Source: Linderina pennispora
Taxonomy: Eukaryota > Kickxellomycota > Kickxellomycetes > Kickxellales > Kickxellaceae
Reading direction: 5' to 3'
Assembly (NCBI RefSeq): GCF_002104995.1
Contig: NW_024468444.1
Span: 1 to 18,074 of the forward strand
DNA: 18,074 nt
The position numbers and the translations under genes are program-made. Numbering within the stretch: the first letter of the stretch is position 1; each line of letters begins with the position of its first letter. This document shows positions 1 to 9,900 of the stretch, in pieces. A model generated the notes under the pieces. The model made no database searches. It saw only the letters and a program-made list of their open reading frames with translations, and was not told the origin of the DNA.

Positions 1-1375
1 GCCATTTCGGCCAAGCTTGATAAGACATTCGACCCGGCCACTGATGGCATGGTGTTCCAGTACGAGGTCAAGCTGCAGGAGAGCCTGGGGTGCGGCGGTG
101 CGTACGCCAAGCTACTGACCACGCCGTTTGCCGGCGAGTTCAGTGACGCTACTCCGTACACGATCATGTTTGGTCCTGACAAGTGCGGTGAGAGCAAGAT
201 CCATCTCATCTTCCGGCACAAGAACCCGATCACCGGCGAGTACACTGAGCACCACCTGGACCAGCCGCCGATGCCGCCAGTAGACCACCTGTCGCATCTG
301 TACACCCTGGTGATCCATCCGAACAACACATTCAACATGCTGGTAGACAACGTCGAGAAGCGCACTGGCAGTCTGCTGGCTGACTTTGTGCCGCCAGTCA
401 ACCCGCCCAAGGAAATCGTCGACGAGAACGACAAGAAGCCAGAGGACTGGGTTGACGACGCCGAGATCCCTGATCCCAAGGCCAGAAAGCCGGAGGACTG
501 GGACGAGGATGCGCCGCTGCTGATTCCTGACGAGGAGGCTGAAAAGCCTAAGGGCTGGCTTGAAGACGAGCCGCTGATGGTGCCGGCGCCCGACGCCGAG
601 AAGCCGCGGACTGGGACGATGAAGAGGATGGCGATTGGTCGCCGCCGCTCGTGCCCAACCCCAAGTGCGAGGATCCCCTGGGTGCGGCCCGTGGGAGCGG
701 CCCATGAAGCGCAATCCTGAGTTCAAGGGCCAGTGGAGCGCACCGCTGATCGAAAACCCGCTGTACAAGGGCCAGTGGGCGCCGCGCAACATCCCGAACC
801 CGGCGTTTTTTGAGGACCTGGAGCTGTACAAGTTGAACAAGATCGACGCTGTCGGCTTTGAGCTGTGGACCATGCAGGCCGGCATCTCATTCGACAACAT
901 CTACCTGGGTGCCAGCGCCGACGTTGCTTCTCAGATCGCCAAGGATGTGTGGGCGCCCAAGCTTGCTTCTGAAAACGAGGTTGAGGTGGCCACGCGCCCC
1001 AAGCCGCCTCCTGCCCCCAAGCCGCAGATGCCGCCGGTTCTCGACATGTTCAAGGCGCGCTTTGTCGAGGTCATCGACAGCATTCACGCCTTCTACGAGG
1101 AATTCACCAACGAGGGCATCATCTCGGCTCTGCGCAACGAGCGCCATGGTGCCTTTGGCATCCTGATGTTGGCGGCTGGCCTGGGCTGGATGATGTGGAA
1201 CATCGTGCTGGCCTTTGGCTTTGTGAGCCGGATCTGGAGGGAGACCACACCCAGGGCTCCTGGTGCGGGTGCTGCCGCCGCCGGTTCTGGAGATGCCGCC
1301 GAGGGATCCTCGACTGGTCGTGCTGCCGCTGCTGCCACCACTGCCACCAAGCGCAGCGCGAAAAAGTCAGAGTAA
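1..1375 (+). CDS. Calnexin, 5'-truncated by window edge, two frameshifts
   Basis: ER membrane lectin chaperone that binds monoglucosylated N-glycoproteins. The frame is open from base 1, so the N-terminus lies outside the window. What is visible: the end of the globular lectin domain ([29 protein letters not shown]), then the P-domain with KPEDW-type motif-1 repeats (about 430-650) and motif-2 repeats ([27 protein letters not shown], about 683-800), then the returning lectin strand ([19 protein letters not shown]). A transmembrane helix lies at nt 1151-1225. The cytosolic tail is about 50 residues, Ala/Gly/Ser-rich, and ends KKSE, a canonical dilysine ER-retrieval signal. The frame breaks near 606-608 (KPEDW expected, one base short) and again near 681-683 (one base short). 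Conserved sequence resumes at once each time, so the breaks look like single-base losses inside an intact gene. Identification as calnexin and not soluble calreticulin rests on the membrane helix and the four-plus-four repeats. Confidence 0.93.
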
Positions 1376-1526
1376 AATCAACGCAAAACCTACAGCCAAC
1401 CGGTTTGGGAGTGACGTTTCTTGGCGGTGCCTTCTCCGCATGCGGCCTTGCTTCGCTTCACCTTTACTTTTCTCACCTTTTGTCTCAATTAAAACACTTT
1501 ACCCTTTTTTGCATTTCGATTGACAG

Positions 1527-4248
1527 ATGGGAGGAGAGAACAGCAAATTGGCCTTCCGCAAGTGTGTGTTCCGCCTGGCCGAGCAGCGAGTACGTTCATT
1601 AGACCCTGCCCAGCATGCATGTCTGCCTTTGACACCACCTGCTTCTAACCAGCCCTTTCTCTTGCTTCTGTAGAGCCTTCCTGATAGCGCCGAGGATGCA
1701 TGGAGCCCAGTAAGTAGAGCTGCAAAGATAGAAAACATGTTCACCTGCATCCGTGGTGAGGACTCGTGCTAACTAGCCTTGGCCCATCCTGTAGTTTTGG
1801 CTGCTGCCTGAAGGACCAGGTGACGTATTCTCGCTGGTGACGCCTGCCGACATCCGGCGAATCCGCGACCATGCGCAGGAGAACTTTATAAAGCTTATTG
1901 ACAAGGTGTTCGATCGGCTGCTGGTGATGAAAGCAGCGCCTGATCTGGCAAAATCGCCTGCGAACACTAAGCAGCTGCTAAACTGCGTGCGCGTGCTGAC
2001 ACGTCTAATCCCGTTCGCCTTCGAGCAGTGCCCTGACGGCAGCAGAATCGAGGACATATTGCCTGTGGGACTCAGCGCCCGCGGCCTGGCAGCGGTGCGG
2101 ACTATATACTGGGCCACCAGCTGGTGGCAGCTACCATCGACCTGCTCTTTACGTCCGGGTTTACGATTCCGGCGGCTACAGTGGGCGAAAACGCGGGTGG
2201 TGCGCTATACGATCTGGGAGAACGGTGTGGGGCAAACGTCATCGCTGGGGTCGTCCAAGGAGCATATCAGTAACCGGGTCGAAGTTATGCGCCTGCTACT
2301 GGTGTTGTGCTCAAAGACTATGTATGTGACGCCACCGCATGCTGTGGCCCAGCCGAACGAGGCCCTGCACCTTGTATCGTACAACACAAACAAGAAGATG
2401 GTGCTTTGCCTGCTGTGCAGTCTGATCAACACAGCGCTTAAGGACCGCACCCAGGGATGGGCACTGCCGTACCGCAACTCGGCAGTACAGGACCCATCAG
2501 AAACCCTGGCGCTGCAGTCAATGCAAGCGCTGTTCATCCTGCTTGACTACCAGACGCCGCCGACAAAAAAGGGCGCATTGGAGGCCTGCAGTAGAAGGTA
2601 GCGGCGAGGAGAAACACGCCATCGATGGTTCTGGGTTACCGGTACGGCTACTGGCGCGCAGAACCTGTTTTAGCGTATTCGTGTCAAAGCTGCACCGCAG
2701 CCAAGAGTTTTGACTTTTTGATCACCAACATCCTGCGGCTGCTGGAGGAGGCGATGCGCTCCAACTTGTCGATCCTGGCGTCGGTGACCAAACAGCAGTC
2801 TCGCAGCATCATGCACCAGGAGGCCGCTATCCTGCTGTGGACTCTGCTCGAGAGCAACAAACAGCTGAAGGAATACCTGGTCGACCACAACTTGACACTG
2901 CGGCTGTTTGCCGTGCTGACATATTTCATGCTCAACGGCTACAATGACCCAGCACAGGCCGGCATGGTGCGTACCATCTCACACATCCTTCACTTCCTGT
3001 CTGAGGACAGCAGCTTTGCAACGCGCCTGATGCAGCCCTTCGACCAGTCAATTCTGCCCAGCACCATGCGTATGCCTGACCACTCGCTGACGCATGCTGA
3101 CTTTATGATCAACACCGTCTACACGCTGCTCAGTGCCTCGAAACCGTACCTGGTGCCGGTGTACTCGAACCTGCTGCTTCTAGTGCGCAATGTCTCGCCA
3201 TATCTGACTCAGATGTGCAATACCACTGCCGACCGGCTGGTCGCACTGTTTGACATCATCTCGTCACCGGCCTTCATCATCTCCGAGTCGTACCATGTCA
3301 GATGGCTGATCTACCTGATTGAGGTCTTCGACTACGTTGTGCACTACCGGGCCGTTGACAATCCACATTTGATGCTGAGCATGGTCCGCTCGCGCGCCTG
3401 CTTCACACGCTTGCGGAACTTTGATTTGGCGCTGGCTGAGAGGGAATTGGCGGCTCTGCGCGACAAGAAGAGCAAGTCGGAATCTGCACGCACCATTGGG
3501 CGACGCACAAGCTCAAATTCTGGAACACCCACAGCTGCCGGCGAAAGTCCCGGTGCGGAGAGTCCCCGAGAGACTGATGCTGCCCATACAGCCACACCAG
3601 AGCTGCATGAGGCTGTGGCAGACGGCACAGCGAGTCCGGCACTGTCCGCCAAGGCGCGCGGCAAGATGCCTGACACAGGCGACAGCAGCGCTGCCATTGG
3701 ACGGGCGCAGTCGACAGCCAGTCTGGCCAAGCAAGGTAGTGGTGGCACGGGGACGCGCCAGTTCCAGCCCAGCAAAGAGTGGGTGTTTTCGTGGCTGCCA
3801 GACTTGCCACTGGACCCGATCATCGCCGTGCTTGAGGTGCTGGCGACACACCATCGATGAGATTGCGAACCAGGTGCAGGCCGATGCTGATGCGACTGCT
3901 GCTGCTGCTGCTGCTGCCACCCCAGGCAGTGACGCCAAGGTGGACCCCAGTGACCCCAGCAGCGGCACACCTGGGCTTGCAACCAGCAACGCTGAAGCCA
4001 CACCTGTGCCAGCGGACCCGACCAGCACGATTCTGCAGTGGCTCGGGTCTGATGCAATGGCCAAGGTGCTGCTGACCTGGAGGAGTCGATGCCGCAGATC
4101 CGGCCACGGCTACAGGGCATTGAGTCCGGCACTAGTGGTGTGGTTCCGCAGCTTGCTGTGGAGTCTCATCTATGCGTCTGGAATGAAGCCTTTTGGCGTG
4201 TGGAAGAACACCCATGTCCGTTTGTTCGTCGTCAGGAACTCTGTCTAA
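1527..4248 (+). CDS. HID1-family protein (Golgi/secretory pathway), multiple frameshifts
   Basis: Large peripheral membrane protein of the HID1 family, associated with Golgi and secretory-granule biogenesis in animals and with the Ftp105-type family in fission yeast. It starts MGGENSKLAFRKCVFRLAE, matching the family N-terminus (MG..SKL.FRK). Two short introns follow (1590-1673, 1710-1794), then FWLLPEGPGDVFSLVTP. Further family blocks: LLNCVRVLTRLIPFAFE, IWENGVG, VFVSKLHRSQEF, VRNVSPYLTQM, YLIEVFDYVVHY, KEWVFSWLPDLPLDPI, and the terminal block WFRSLLWSLIYASG..PFGVWKNTHVRLF. Spliced length is about 850 codons, near the family's roughly 800. A Ser/Thr/Ala-rich linker (about 3430-3760) separates conserved halves. 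The frame changes near 2061-2110, 2209-2214, 2561-2587, 2629-2640, 2667, 2708, 3852, 4070 and 4138, some in T4 or A6 runs, while conserved sequence continues across each. The gene is probably intact in the organism. Confidence 0.9.
1590..1673 (+). other. HID1 intron 1 (84 nt)
   Basis: Donor GTACGT at 1590 follows LAEQR. CTAAC branch point at 1645-1649 lies 24 nt before the TAG acceptor (1671-1673). Splicing in phase 0 joins ..LAEQR to SLPDSAEDAWSP, consistent with HID1 family length here. Confidence 0.75.
1710..1794 (+). other. HID1 intron 2 (85 nt)
   Basis: Donor GTAAGT at 1710, CTAAC branch point at 1769-1773, acceptor GTAG ending at 1794. Phase-0 splicing joins ..DAWSP to FWLLPEGPGD. A 36-nt micro-exon (1674-1709) sits between the two introns. 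Confidence 0.8.
3893..3921 (+). repeat. CTG/GCT triplet run in HID1 coding a poly-Ala tract
   Basis: Consecutive GCT/CTG units encode seven Ala in the variable segment after the conserved LEVLATHTIDEIANQ block. It is inside coding sequence and is a typical slippage-prone site. Confidence 0.7.
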
Positions 4249-4522
4249 TGGCAGGACTCTGCAGATTTCTATTTTTTTTCTACCCAATACACACTGGCCA
4301 CATTTTTAGTAACAAACCATGTCAGCCTTTCTAGTGCTTCAACATCCGCAACTGCCAAGTATACATTTATCCGTTTGGAATGTTCGGGCCGCTGCGCAGC
4401 CATATGCTAAGGGGTGGAACAAGTAAGGTGATTTCTGAGGTATTTGTTAAAGGCAGTCGTCAAGAAGAAAAATGGCAGGTCTCCAAGCTCAGGACCTTCT
4501 CTTCCATTTGCCAGCGATTGCC

Positions 4523-4850
4523 ATGAAGCTCTTCACTTTGTCTGCCATCCTTTGCGCTTGCCGCATCTGCCTCCCCAGCCTACACCACCTCTGCTCCTGG
4601 ACAGTGTCCGAGTCCAAAGGTGTGCTACCTGGACGAGGTCAAGCCTGAGTGCGAGCCGGGCCCAGTGTGCACCCAGGTCCAGCGCTCCGTGGTTGCCTAC
4701 GCTTGGGAGTGCGGGCAGACACTGCCTCAGGGATGCTGGGAAAGGTGCCGCCCATGCAAGACGCTGCTGTGCGAGGAGATCTGCTATTGCGAGATTGTCT
4801 GCGATGTCAATGGTCCGTGCACTGCGGGGCTCAAGAAGCCTAAGGCGTGA
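4523..4850 (+). CDS. Secreted cysteine-rich small protein, tandem copy 1 (unrecognised family)
   Basis: ATG 4523 opens a signal peptide (MKLFTLSAIL..) that continues, after a +1 shift near 4555-4560, into an Ala/Ser stretch and then a cysteine-rich domain, ending at TGA 4848-4850. About 109 residues. Thirteen Cys lie in the mature part: CPSPKVCYLD, KPEC, PVC, WECG, GCWERCRPCKT, LLC, EICYCEIVC and NGPCTAGL. A frame-3 stop (4524-4526) overlaps the ATG, so the signal peptide and the domain join only across the indel; a one-T insertion in the GCTTGCC region would explain it. Hand alignment with copy 2 gives about 60% identity over about 82 residues. I do not recognise the family. Secretion, many disulphides and tandem duplication fit a cell-wall, effector-like or defence-type protein, but no function is shown. 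Confidence 0.72.
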
Positions 4851-5540
4851 GTAGTTTCTTTTCTGGATCATCAATATGTCATATACCCCTACTAGAAATG
4901 ATTTTGGTCACGATGCGAGCTTGGCTGCTAGTCAGCATTGTTTGACATATCGACAGAAGCACCACGGTGAACCGATCATTTGAACACTCCAGATGACTGT
5001 TGATGTGCTGGTGATCTTGGACACCTCTTGTCTTAATGGTCTGCTCAGCGCAGGTATTTCAGCGCTGGTTTACTGCTGCTGGCAACAGAATCGCCTGCAG
5101 CTGCACCACTCCTCTTGTATATGGTAGAGATGTCTCTCGTTGGCACACATGTATGTGCTGATAACCTGGTTGTATCGCTAATCTATTGTTGATTACCAGC
5201 GCCCAGACGTGAATTAACTATTGGCTGGAGCTTCCATAGCTCAGACAATTTTTGCTCCATGGTGCTAGACTCCCTGTCACTCAAATGCTGTTGCTCAATA
5301 TATTGCATCCATTGTGCTCCGCTTTTAGCACATAATACGAGCAGATCCGTTGCTATTTTAGTCACACGAGGCTGCTGCAATTTTCTACTACTCTCTGGCT
5401 TTGAGCGGGCCGCGTGCCAAGGCTGTAAACGGCCATGCTGCTTTTATAAATCAACCCATGCTCAGAAAGTGCAAAAGGGGGTCGCCAGAATCCAAGCGCT
5501 TTCTTCTCTCTGAAACACCACCATTCCTCATAGTAGCCTC
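4851..5540. other. Intergenic, between tandem cysteine-rich genes
   Basis: About 690 bases. It holds the 3' flank of copy 1 and the promoter of copy 2, including the TATA box at 5445-5450. A minus-strand open stretch at about 5445-5183 lacks an early ATG and resembles nothing I know. No RNA gene or repeat was seen. Confidence 0.5.
5445..5450 (+). promoter_or_regulatory. Candidate TATA box of cysteine-rich copy 2
   Basis: TATAAA in the context CTTTTATAAATC, 91 nt upstream of ATG 5541, a usual distance for a fungal TATA-driven gene. I saw no equivalent TATAAA in front of copy 1. Confidence 0.4.
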
Positions 5541-5888
5541 ATGAAGTTTTTTTATTTTGTCCCCTCTGTTTGCCATTGCCTTGGCAGCACAGCGATTGCA
5601 ACCTCCAGCACGCCAGTTGCCACCAAGCACGGGCGTTAAATGTCCTAGCCCCAGCGTGTGCTATAACGACATCATCAAGCCTGTATGCACGGCAGGGGTA
5701 CCGTGCCCACAGTGGGAGCGCCTCGTTGTCGCCTGTGCCTGGGGGTGTGGAAAAACACCTCCGAAAGGATGTGAGGAGCGCTGTCGCCCGTGCAAGACCG
5801 AAGTGTGGCCCTGCCATCTGCTATTGTGAGATTGTGTGGCAATGTCCCTGGCCCTTGCACTGCCGGGCTCCAAACTCCGCCAGCCTAG
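5541..5888 (+). CDS. Secreted cysteine-rich small protein, tandem copy 2 (paralogue)
   Basis: Signal peptide MKFF-ILSPLFAIALAA is readable from ATG 5541 if one T of the T7 run (5547-5553) is extra. It is followed by CPSPSVCYND, KPVCTAGVPC, VVACAWGCGK, GCEERCRPCKT and, after a shift near 5803-5806, by ICYCEIV. A third shift (5836-5840, loss of a TG unit or one extra base) restores GPCTAGL and stop TAG at 5886-5888. These shifts are supported by copy 1, whose sequence continues unbroken through the same positions. The spacing of 13 cysteines is shared, and copy 2 has an extra Cys in VVACAW. With three breaks, either the copy is decaying or the consensus is poor. The strong conservation of ERCRPCKT and ICYCEIV on both sides of the breaks favours poor consensus. 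Confidence 0.68.
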
Positions 5889-6233
5889 ATGATTTAAATA
5901 TGTTTAAGAAGTGGATCAATGGAACTGAAGTATCGAGGATGCAAGCGAGTGGGTGTATTATGAACCGGACCTGTTGTTGCACGCCCAGTATTTAGGTACA
6001 TGACTGGTGCGTAGTGTTCATTCTATATTGGTTGACAACCTCTCTTCTTTCAGTTAGCTAAGGGTATCATTAGCCGCATCACCTCCTATGTTATCTACTG
6101 ACCATTCCAAGATACTCATCTGTGCTCCCAGGAATAAGCTAGCATATTGATATATCGGCTACTCTCATAGAACTCTATCCAAGAACCGCTGGACAAAGAA
6201 GGTTACCAGAAGTATTGAAACCTTGCTGGGTAA
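5889..6233. other. Intergenic, nothing recognised
   Basis: About 345 AT-richer bases between copy 2 and the amidase relic. No coding similarity, RNA gene or repeat seen. The missing N-terminal leader of the amidase, if it was ever here, is not recognisable. Confidence 0.4.
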
Positions 6234-6788
6234 TTACGAACCTGCAACCTGTTGCTTTCAGCAGCCGAGTTAGCCCGTAATATCTGTGCTGGTGAACTAG
6301 CCCCTGGGCAAGTGCTCCAGACATACATAAATCGCATCGAAAAGGTTAGCACTCTGCTTAATCTCGTGACTACAAAGCAGCTGCAAAGCGCGCGCGCAAC
6401 GAGGTTGTTCCCTACTTGGACAAGCTGCGTGGGGACCTGCATGAGCTACTTGGCGAAAAACGGCGTCTTGAGATTCCCACCGTATCCATAGGCTGCGCAG
6501 CCTCAGTGAATGTTCTACATCAGTACCCCTAGCTATGCACTGGCCAGTGTCTTTAGTATTTTCAGGATCCCTGCTACCCAAGCTCCGAGTCGCCTCAGCA
6601 AGGATGGTCTACCGCTTGGTGTTCAGGCCGTCACTCGCAAGTATGAAGATCTCAAAGCAATTGCTGTTGAATTGCAGCTTCAGCATTTTGAGGATTGGAT
6701 TCTACCTCGTCATCTCGGTGTTCTGCTCGCAGAATGCGAGGTGGAGTCGCTCTATGCCCACCAGCATCAAATAAATACAGCGCACTAG
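6234..6788 (+). pseudogene. Amidase-signature (FAAH2-like) relic lacking the catalytic core
   Basis: The first part (frame of 6252) reads LSAAELARNICAGELAP and TYINRIEKVSTLLNLVTT, the standard N-terminus of fungal and animal FAAH2-type amidases. Near 6385-6400 the frame shifts and the text becomes VVPYLDKLRGDLHELLG, which belongs to the C-terminal third of the family. After a stop at 6530-6532 another frame gives YALASVFSIFRIPATQAP, KDGLPLGVQAV and EDWILP, the family C-terminus. The Gly/Ser-rich amidase signature with its Ser-Ser-Lys triad, some 300 residues in the family, is absent between the two ends. No active enzyme can be made. An internal deletion plus frameshifts marks it as a true pseudogene, unlike the neighbours with single-base breaks. 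Confidence 0.78.
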
Positions 6789-7675
6789 TTGTTAAGGCTA
6801 TATAGCGTATTGATTTGTGCATATGGTAGTCAGTGAAACAGCATGTAGATTGAGGTAGTAATTGGTAGGTGATTGAGAAGAAAATGGGAGGACATTCTTC
6901 CTGCGCGGCATCTGGAATATCCATGCAAAGAAAAAGGACTGGAGTCGGATGCAGAATGAAATACACATTCTTTCACATGTCTGTTTTCTAGCTGAGAATG
7001 ACATACGCTTTAACCAATACATACCCCGTAGCCTTGAGCACATAGCCTGCTGCATAAAATTTGCGGTCTTTTTGCGTCCCTGGGCATAATATGCCACAGA
7101 TCAGTATTAGCACTCGTGATTCCAAACATATCCACACCAGCCACACACCATGCACTATTTCCCCAGCACACTATTTGCTTATCGCTTCAGCATGCAGACA
7201 GCATTGTTTCTAGCGGCCCCAACAGCGGTCAAGGTGGGGCTTATGTGGATATGAAAATGAAATATCCCGTTGTTCAGTTTGTGCGCCACAAATTACAGCG
7301 CCAGTCACAAATGTTTGTGAAAACAAAACACTGCATATTAGGACACAAGGCGGCTGCTATTATGCAAAGGCAAACTGCAGCAAATTCAGGTACATTAAAA
7401 AGAATCATAATATCAGGCACATGCGAGAATGTGCTTGGCCAGGATGTTGTCACCCAGCCAGTGTGTCCAGCTAGTAGTAGACCATGCGGAGGAGAGTTCC
7501 ACGGCCATGCTGTCCAACAAGTGGCATATAGGTTTTCTCCAACTAGATATATATTTTTTTGGTTTTGAAATCTGAAGGGAAAAGCACTAGGTATATGGAA
7601 GAAATTATGACGAAGAAAAAAAGACAGAATAAAGGGTGGTGGGTTGAAATAAAAAAACTCAGATTTTTTGATTCC
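6789..7675. other. Intergenic, nothing recognised
   Basis: About 890 bases. Several open stretches exist on both strands (for example 7116-7568 plus), but their translations are AT-rich random-looking peptides without domains. The right end (about 7545-7670) is A-rich on the plus strand and is the likely 3'UTR and end-processing region of the minus-strand KH gene. Confidence 0.45.
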
Positions 7676-9054
7676 TCACTCTTCAGCAATGACATGCTCG
7701 TTGATGCTCTCCAGGCTGGCCATCAGGTGGGCATTGGCAATGCGGCGCTCGCGCTCCGCCTCCAGCTGGCCGTAGAGCAGATACAGCGCCTTCTCGTTGC
7801 ACTCGGGGTGCCAGTGATGGTGAACAGACGCTCGCCGCCCTCGCTCTCCGAGGCCTTGGCGATGGAAATGCGGGAGCCCGACAGGCGGCGGATCTCGGTG
7901 ATGCGCGAGCCGCCCTTGCCAATAATGCACCCGACCATGTCACCCGGAATGGCGATCTCCTGGGTGCGGATGTTCGAGGCGATTGCGGCAGGGTCGATCT
8001 GGCGCTGGACGCTGACGGACTGCGAGCGCATGCGCGCGCTGGCCAGGTGCGGGGCCGGGGCGTAGCCGGGCGGGGTGATGGAGCCGGAGGGGTTCGGGAA
8101 GGCCACGGAGCGGCGCGGCGGCATCGGCATGGAGGACGTCAAAAAATCGGCGGTGGTGGCACGGGTCACCGACACCGTGTGGGAGCGGTGGCGGCTCAGC
8201 GCAGCGACGGCGGCCGAGTGCGGGACGACGGGCACAGGGTCGGCGTGGGTGAAGTCGACCGAGGCGCGCATGTTGTTGACGTACGGGTTGGACGTCGACG
8301 AGACCGTCGGCACGCGCGTCGCAGGGTTATACAGAACCGTGCCGACACCGCGCTCCCAGTCCTCGATCAGGCACTTGCCGATCTCCTCGATTGCAATGCG
8401 GATGGCGTCGACGCTGCCGTGCACCTCCACTACGCGCTCGGTCGACTGCGGCAGCATCTCCTTGGTTGCCACCAGGCGCGCGGTCGACGCATCCTGGATG
8501 TGCTTGATCTTCAGGCCTTGGCGGCCAATAATAGTGCCCATCAGGTTGTGCGAGATCAGAATGCGCACCACGGTCTGCAGGGATGCAGGCGCAGTCGGCT
8601 GCAGGCCCGGGTGGGTCGTGACCATGGGGTTCTCGACCAGTGTCTGGGCGACCAGCTCGTAGGCGTGGGCGACGTTGGGTAGGAAGCCGGTCACCGAGAG
8701 CACGCGATCGTGGACGCCGGGGACGACCTTGGAGACGCCTGCCTTGACGTTCGCCACGTCGCGCAGGTCGGCCACGTTCTTGCCGCCCTTGCCGATGATC
8801 ACACCGGCCTCCTTGGTCGATACCAGCGCGCGCAGAGTCAGCTGCGTGTCCTGGATCGAGGGCGCGTCGCCGCTGCCCATGGCTGCCTTGGTTAGATCGA
8901 CGGTGGATGCGCTGGGGCTGTCCTCGTGCTCGGACGAGCTGCTGCCGGGGTCGGGGAAGGCAACGCCGTTGGTTGGCTTGGCAGTCTCGAGGTTCAGGGC
9001 GGCAAGCTGGTCGGCTGCACTGTCAACGCCGTTGGTGTAGTGGTTCTGAGACAT
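7676..9054 (-). CDS. Triple KH-domain RNA-binding protein (PCBP/Rnc1/Pbp2 type), one frameshift
   Basis: Predicted RNA-binding protein of about 459 residues with three type-I KH domains: KH1 about 71-140 (IIGKGGKNV, GKGG 88-91), KH2 about 159-230 (IIGRQGLKI, GRQG 177-180) and KH3 about 366-440 (CIIGKGGSRI, GKGG 379-382). The two-then-one spacing, with a Ser/Pro-rich linker of about 130 residues before KH3, is that of PCBP, fission yeast Rnc1 and budding yeast Pbp2/Hek2, which control mRNA stability or localisation. The start is ATG 9054 (MSQNHYTNG), the first ATG in frame. Near 7796-7803 one base is missing: TGTPSA runs on as NEKALYLLYGQLEAERERR in the next frame and ends IAEE at 7676. This completes the last KH helix, so the gene is probably functional. 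Confidence 0.9.
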
Positions 9055-9900
9055 GTTGCTGGTGGGTGGGTGGGGGACTACAGGGGCCAATTAAAAACAG
9101 GGGCAGGGGATTTTCAGCTTAGGCGGCCAAGAAAGAAACAAAACGGAGAAATGGGCAGCGTGAAAGGGGGAGGGGGAGCATGATGGTTCCAAGAAACCGG
9201 AAACATCACGGAAAACACAAAGTACATGGCCCACGCGAAGGGAGGTTTTGGAAGCCAGATGAAGGCATGCTGGCTGGGCTGCTTGCTGGCAAAGCATCCA
9301 GTGCTTACAAATATTGCGTGGTCCTTGACGCACAGTAGCGGGGGGTTACCCAAAAAGCGACCAGAGTGGTAAGCTTACCTTTATCGAAAATGCCACGAGA
9401 TAGTGAGTGGAAATAGTGGAGCTCGAAAACGAAGTCAGAAGGGTTTGGGAGCTGGGTCTGTTGTGCTGTTCAGGTCTTTTCGTCGTAGGTGGAGGAATAC
9501 AAAAAGGCGAAAGAGCAAGAATAAAGCAGGGGCTGTGTAGGGGAAGAGAAAAATGAAGGAAGAATGAAAATGAAAAAGGGTAGAGAGGTAGGGGAAGAGG
9601 AAGAGAGAAGGGCGGGTGGGAAATGGACGACTATAATTACAAGTCGGGTTGAATGAGAAAGAGAGAAAAAGAGGTGGAAGTGGGTAGGGGAGGAGAGAAG
9701 AGAAGAGGGCGAAGGAGAAAAAGGGCTGAGGAAATAAATGGGCAGTCAGGAGAGGGACAAGGTGGGCTCAGTGTTTACGAGTGCCAGGGAAATCCGACCA
9801 ATGGATGGCGCCAACGACCCAGGGCTTCAAAAAATTCTTCACTCAGCATGGCACCGGCAGGCGGCCCTTTTCCACCCTTGTATTCACGTATCCAGTATTC
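9055..9900. promoter_or_regulatory. Divergent promoter region of KH gene and alpha/beta hydrolase, with long polypurine strand
   Basis: About 850 bases between two divergent starts. From about 9470 to 9740 the plus strand is almost all A/G (GAAGAG, GGAAGA and AAAAAG units), so the minus strand, the KH sense strand, is a long CT tract typical of promoters and 5'UTRs of highly expressed fungal genes. No TATAAA seen in it. Confidence 0.5.
9078..9378 (-). other. Possible 5'UTR intron of the KH gene
   Basis: On the minus strand, AG|GTAAGC (donor at 9378) is followed by a pyrimidine-rich stretch and an acceptor CCTGTAG ending at 9078; an alternative acceptor, CACCAG, ends at 9059. Removing it would eliminate several upstream ATGs (for example at 9179). 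Upstream of the donor the minus strand has no ATG for more than 400 bases. This is inferred from sequence only. Confidence 0.4.

Noticed and set aside
3344-4132. Long minus-strand open frame of 262 codons over HID1
   Set aside because: It is antisense to conserved HID1 coding sequence and has a repetitive, Trp/Cys/Gln-rich translation typical of a shadow of GC-rich codons.
4444-4854. Alternative plus-strand frame of 136 codons and minus-strand 113 codons over cysteine-rich copy 1
   Set aside because: They are shadows; only the frame giving the signal peptide plus conserved cysteine domain is shared with copy 2.
5183-5445. Minus-strand open stretch reading KLSELWKLQ.. between the cysteine-rich genes
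   Set aside because: Composition is mildly protein-like, but there is no ATG for the first third, no family match and a length expected by chance; it would also overlap the copy 2 promoter.
6652-7097. Minus-strand open stretches of 99-104 codons
   Set aside because: They are antisense to the amidase relic and the AT-rich spacer, with no motif and no plausible start context.
7116-7568. Plus-strand open stretch of 150 codons
   Set aside because: No domain, AT-rich random-looking composition unlike neighbouring genes, ends in an AT-rich run that suits a 3'UTR of the opposite gene.
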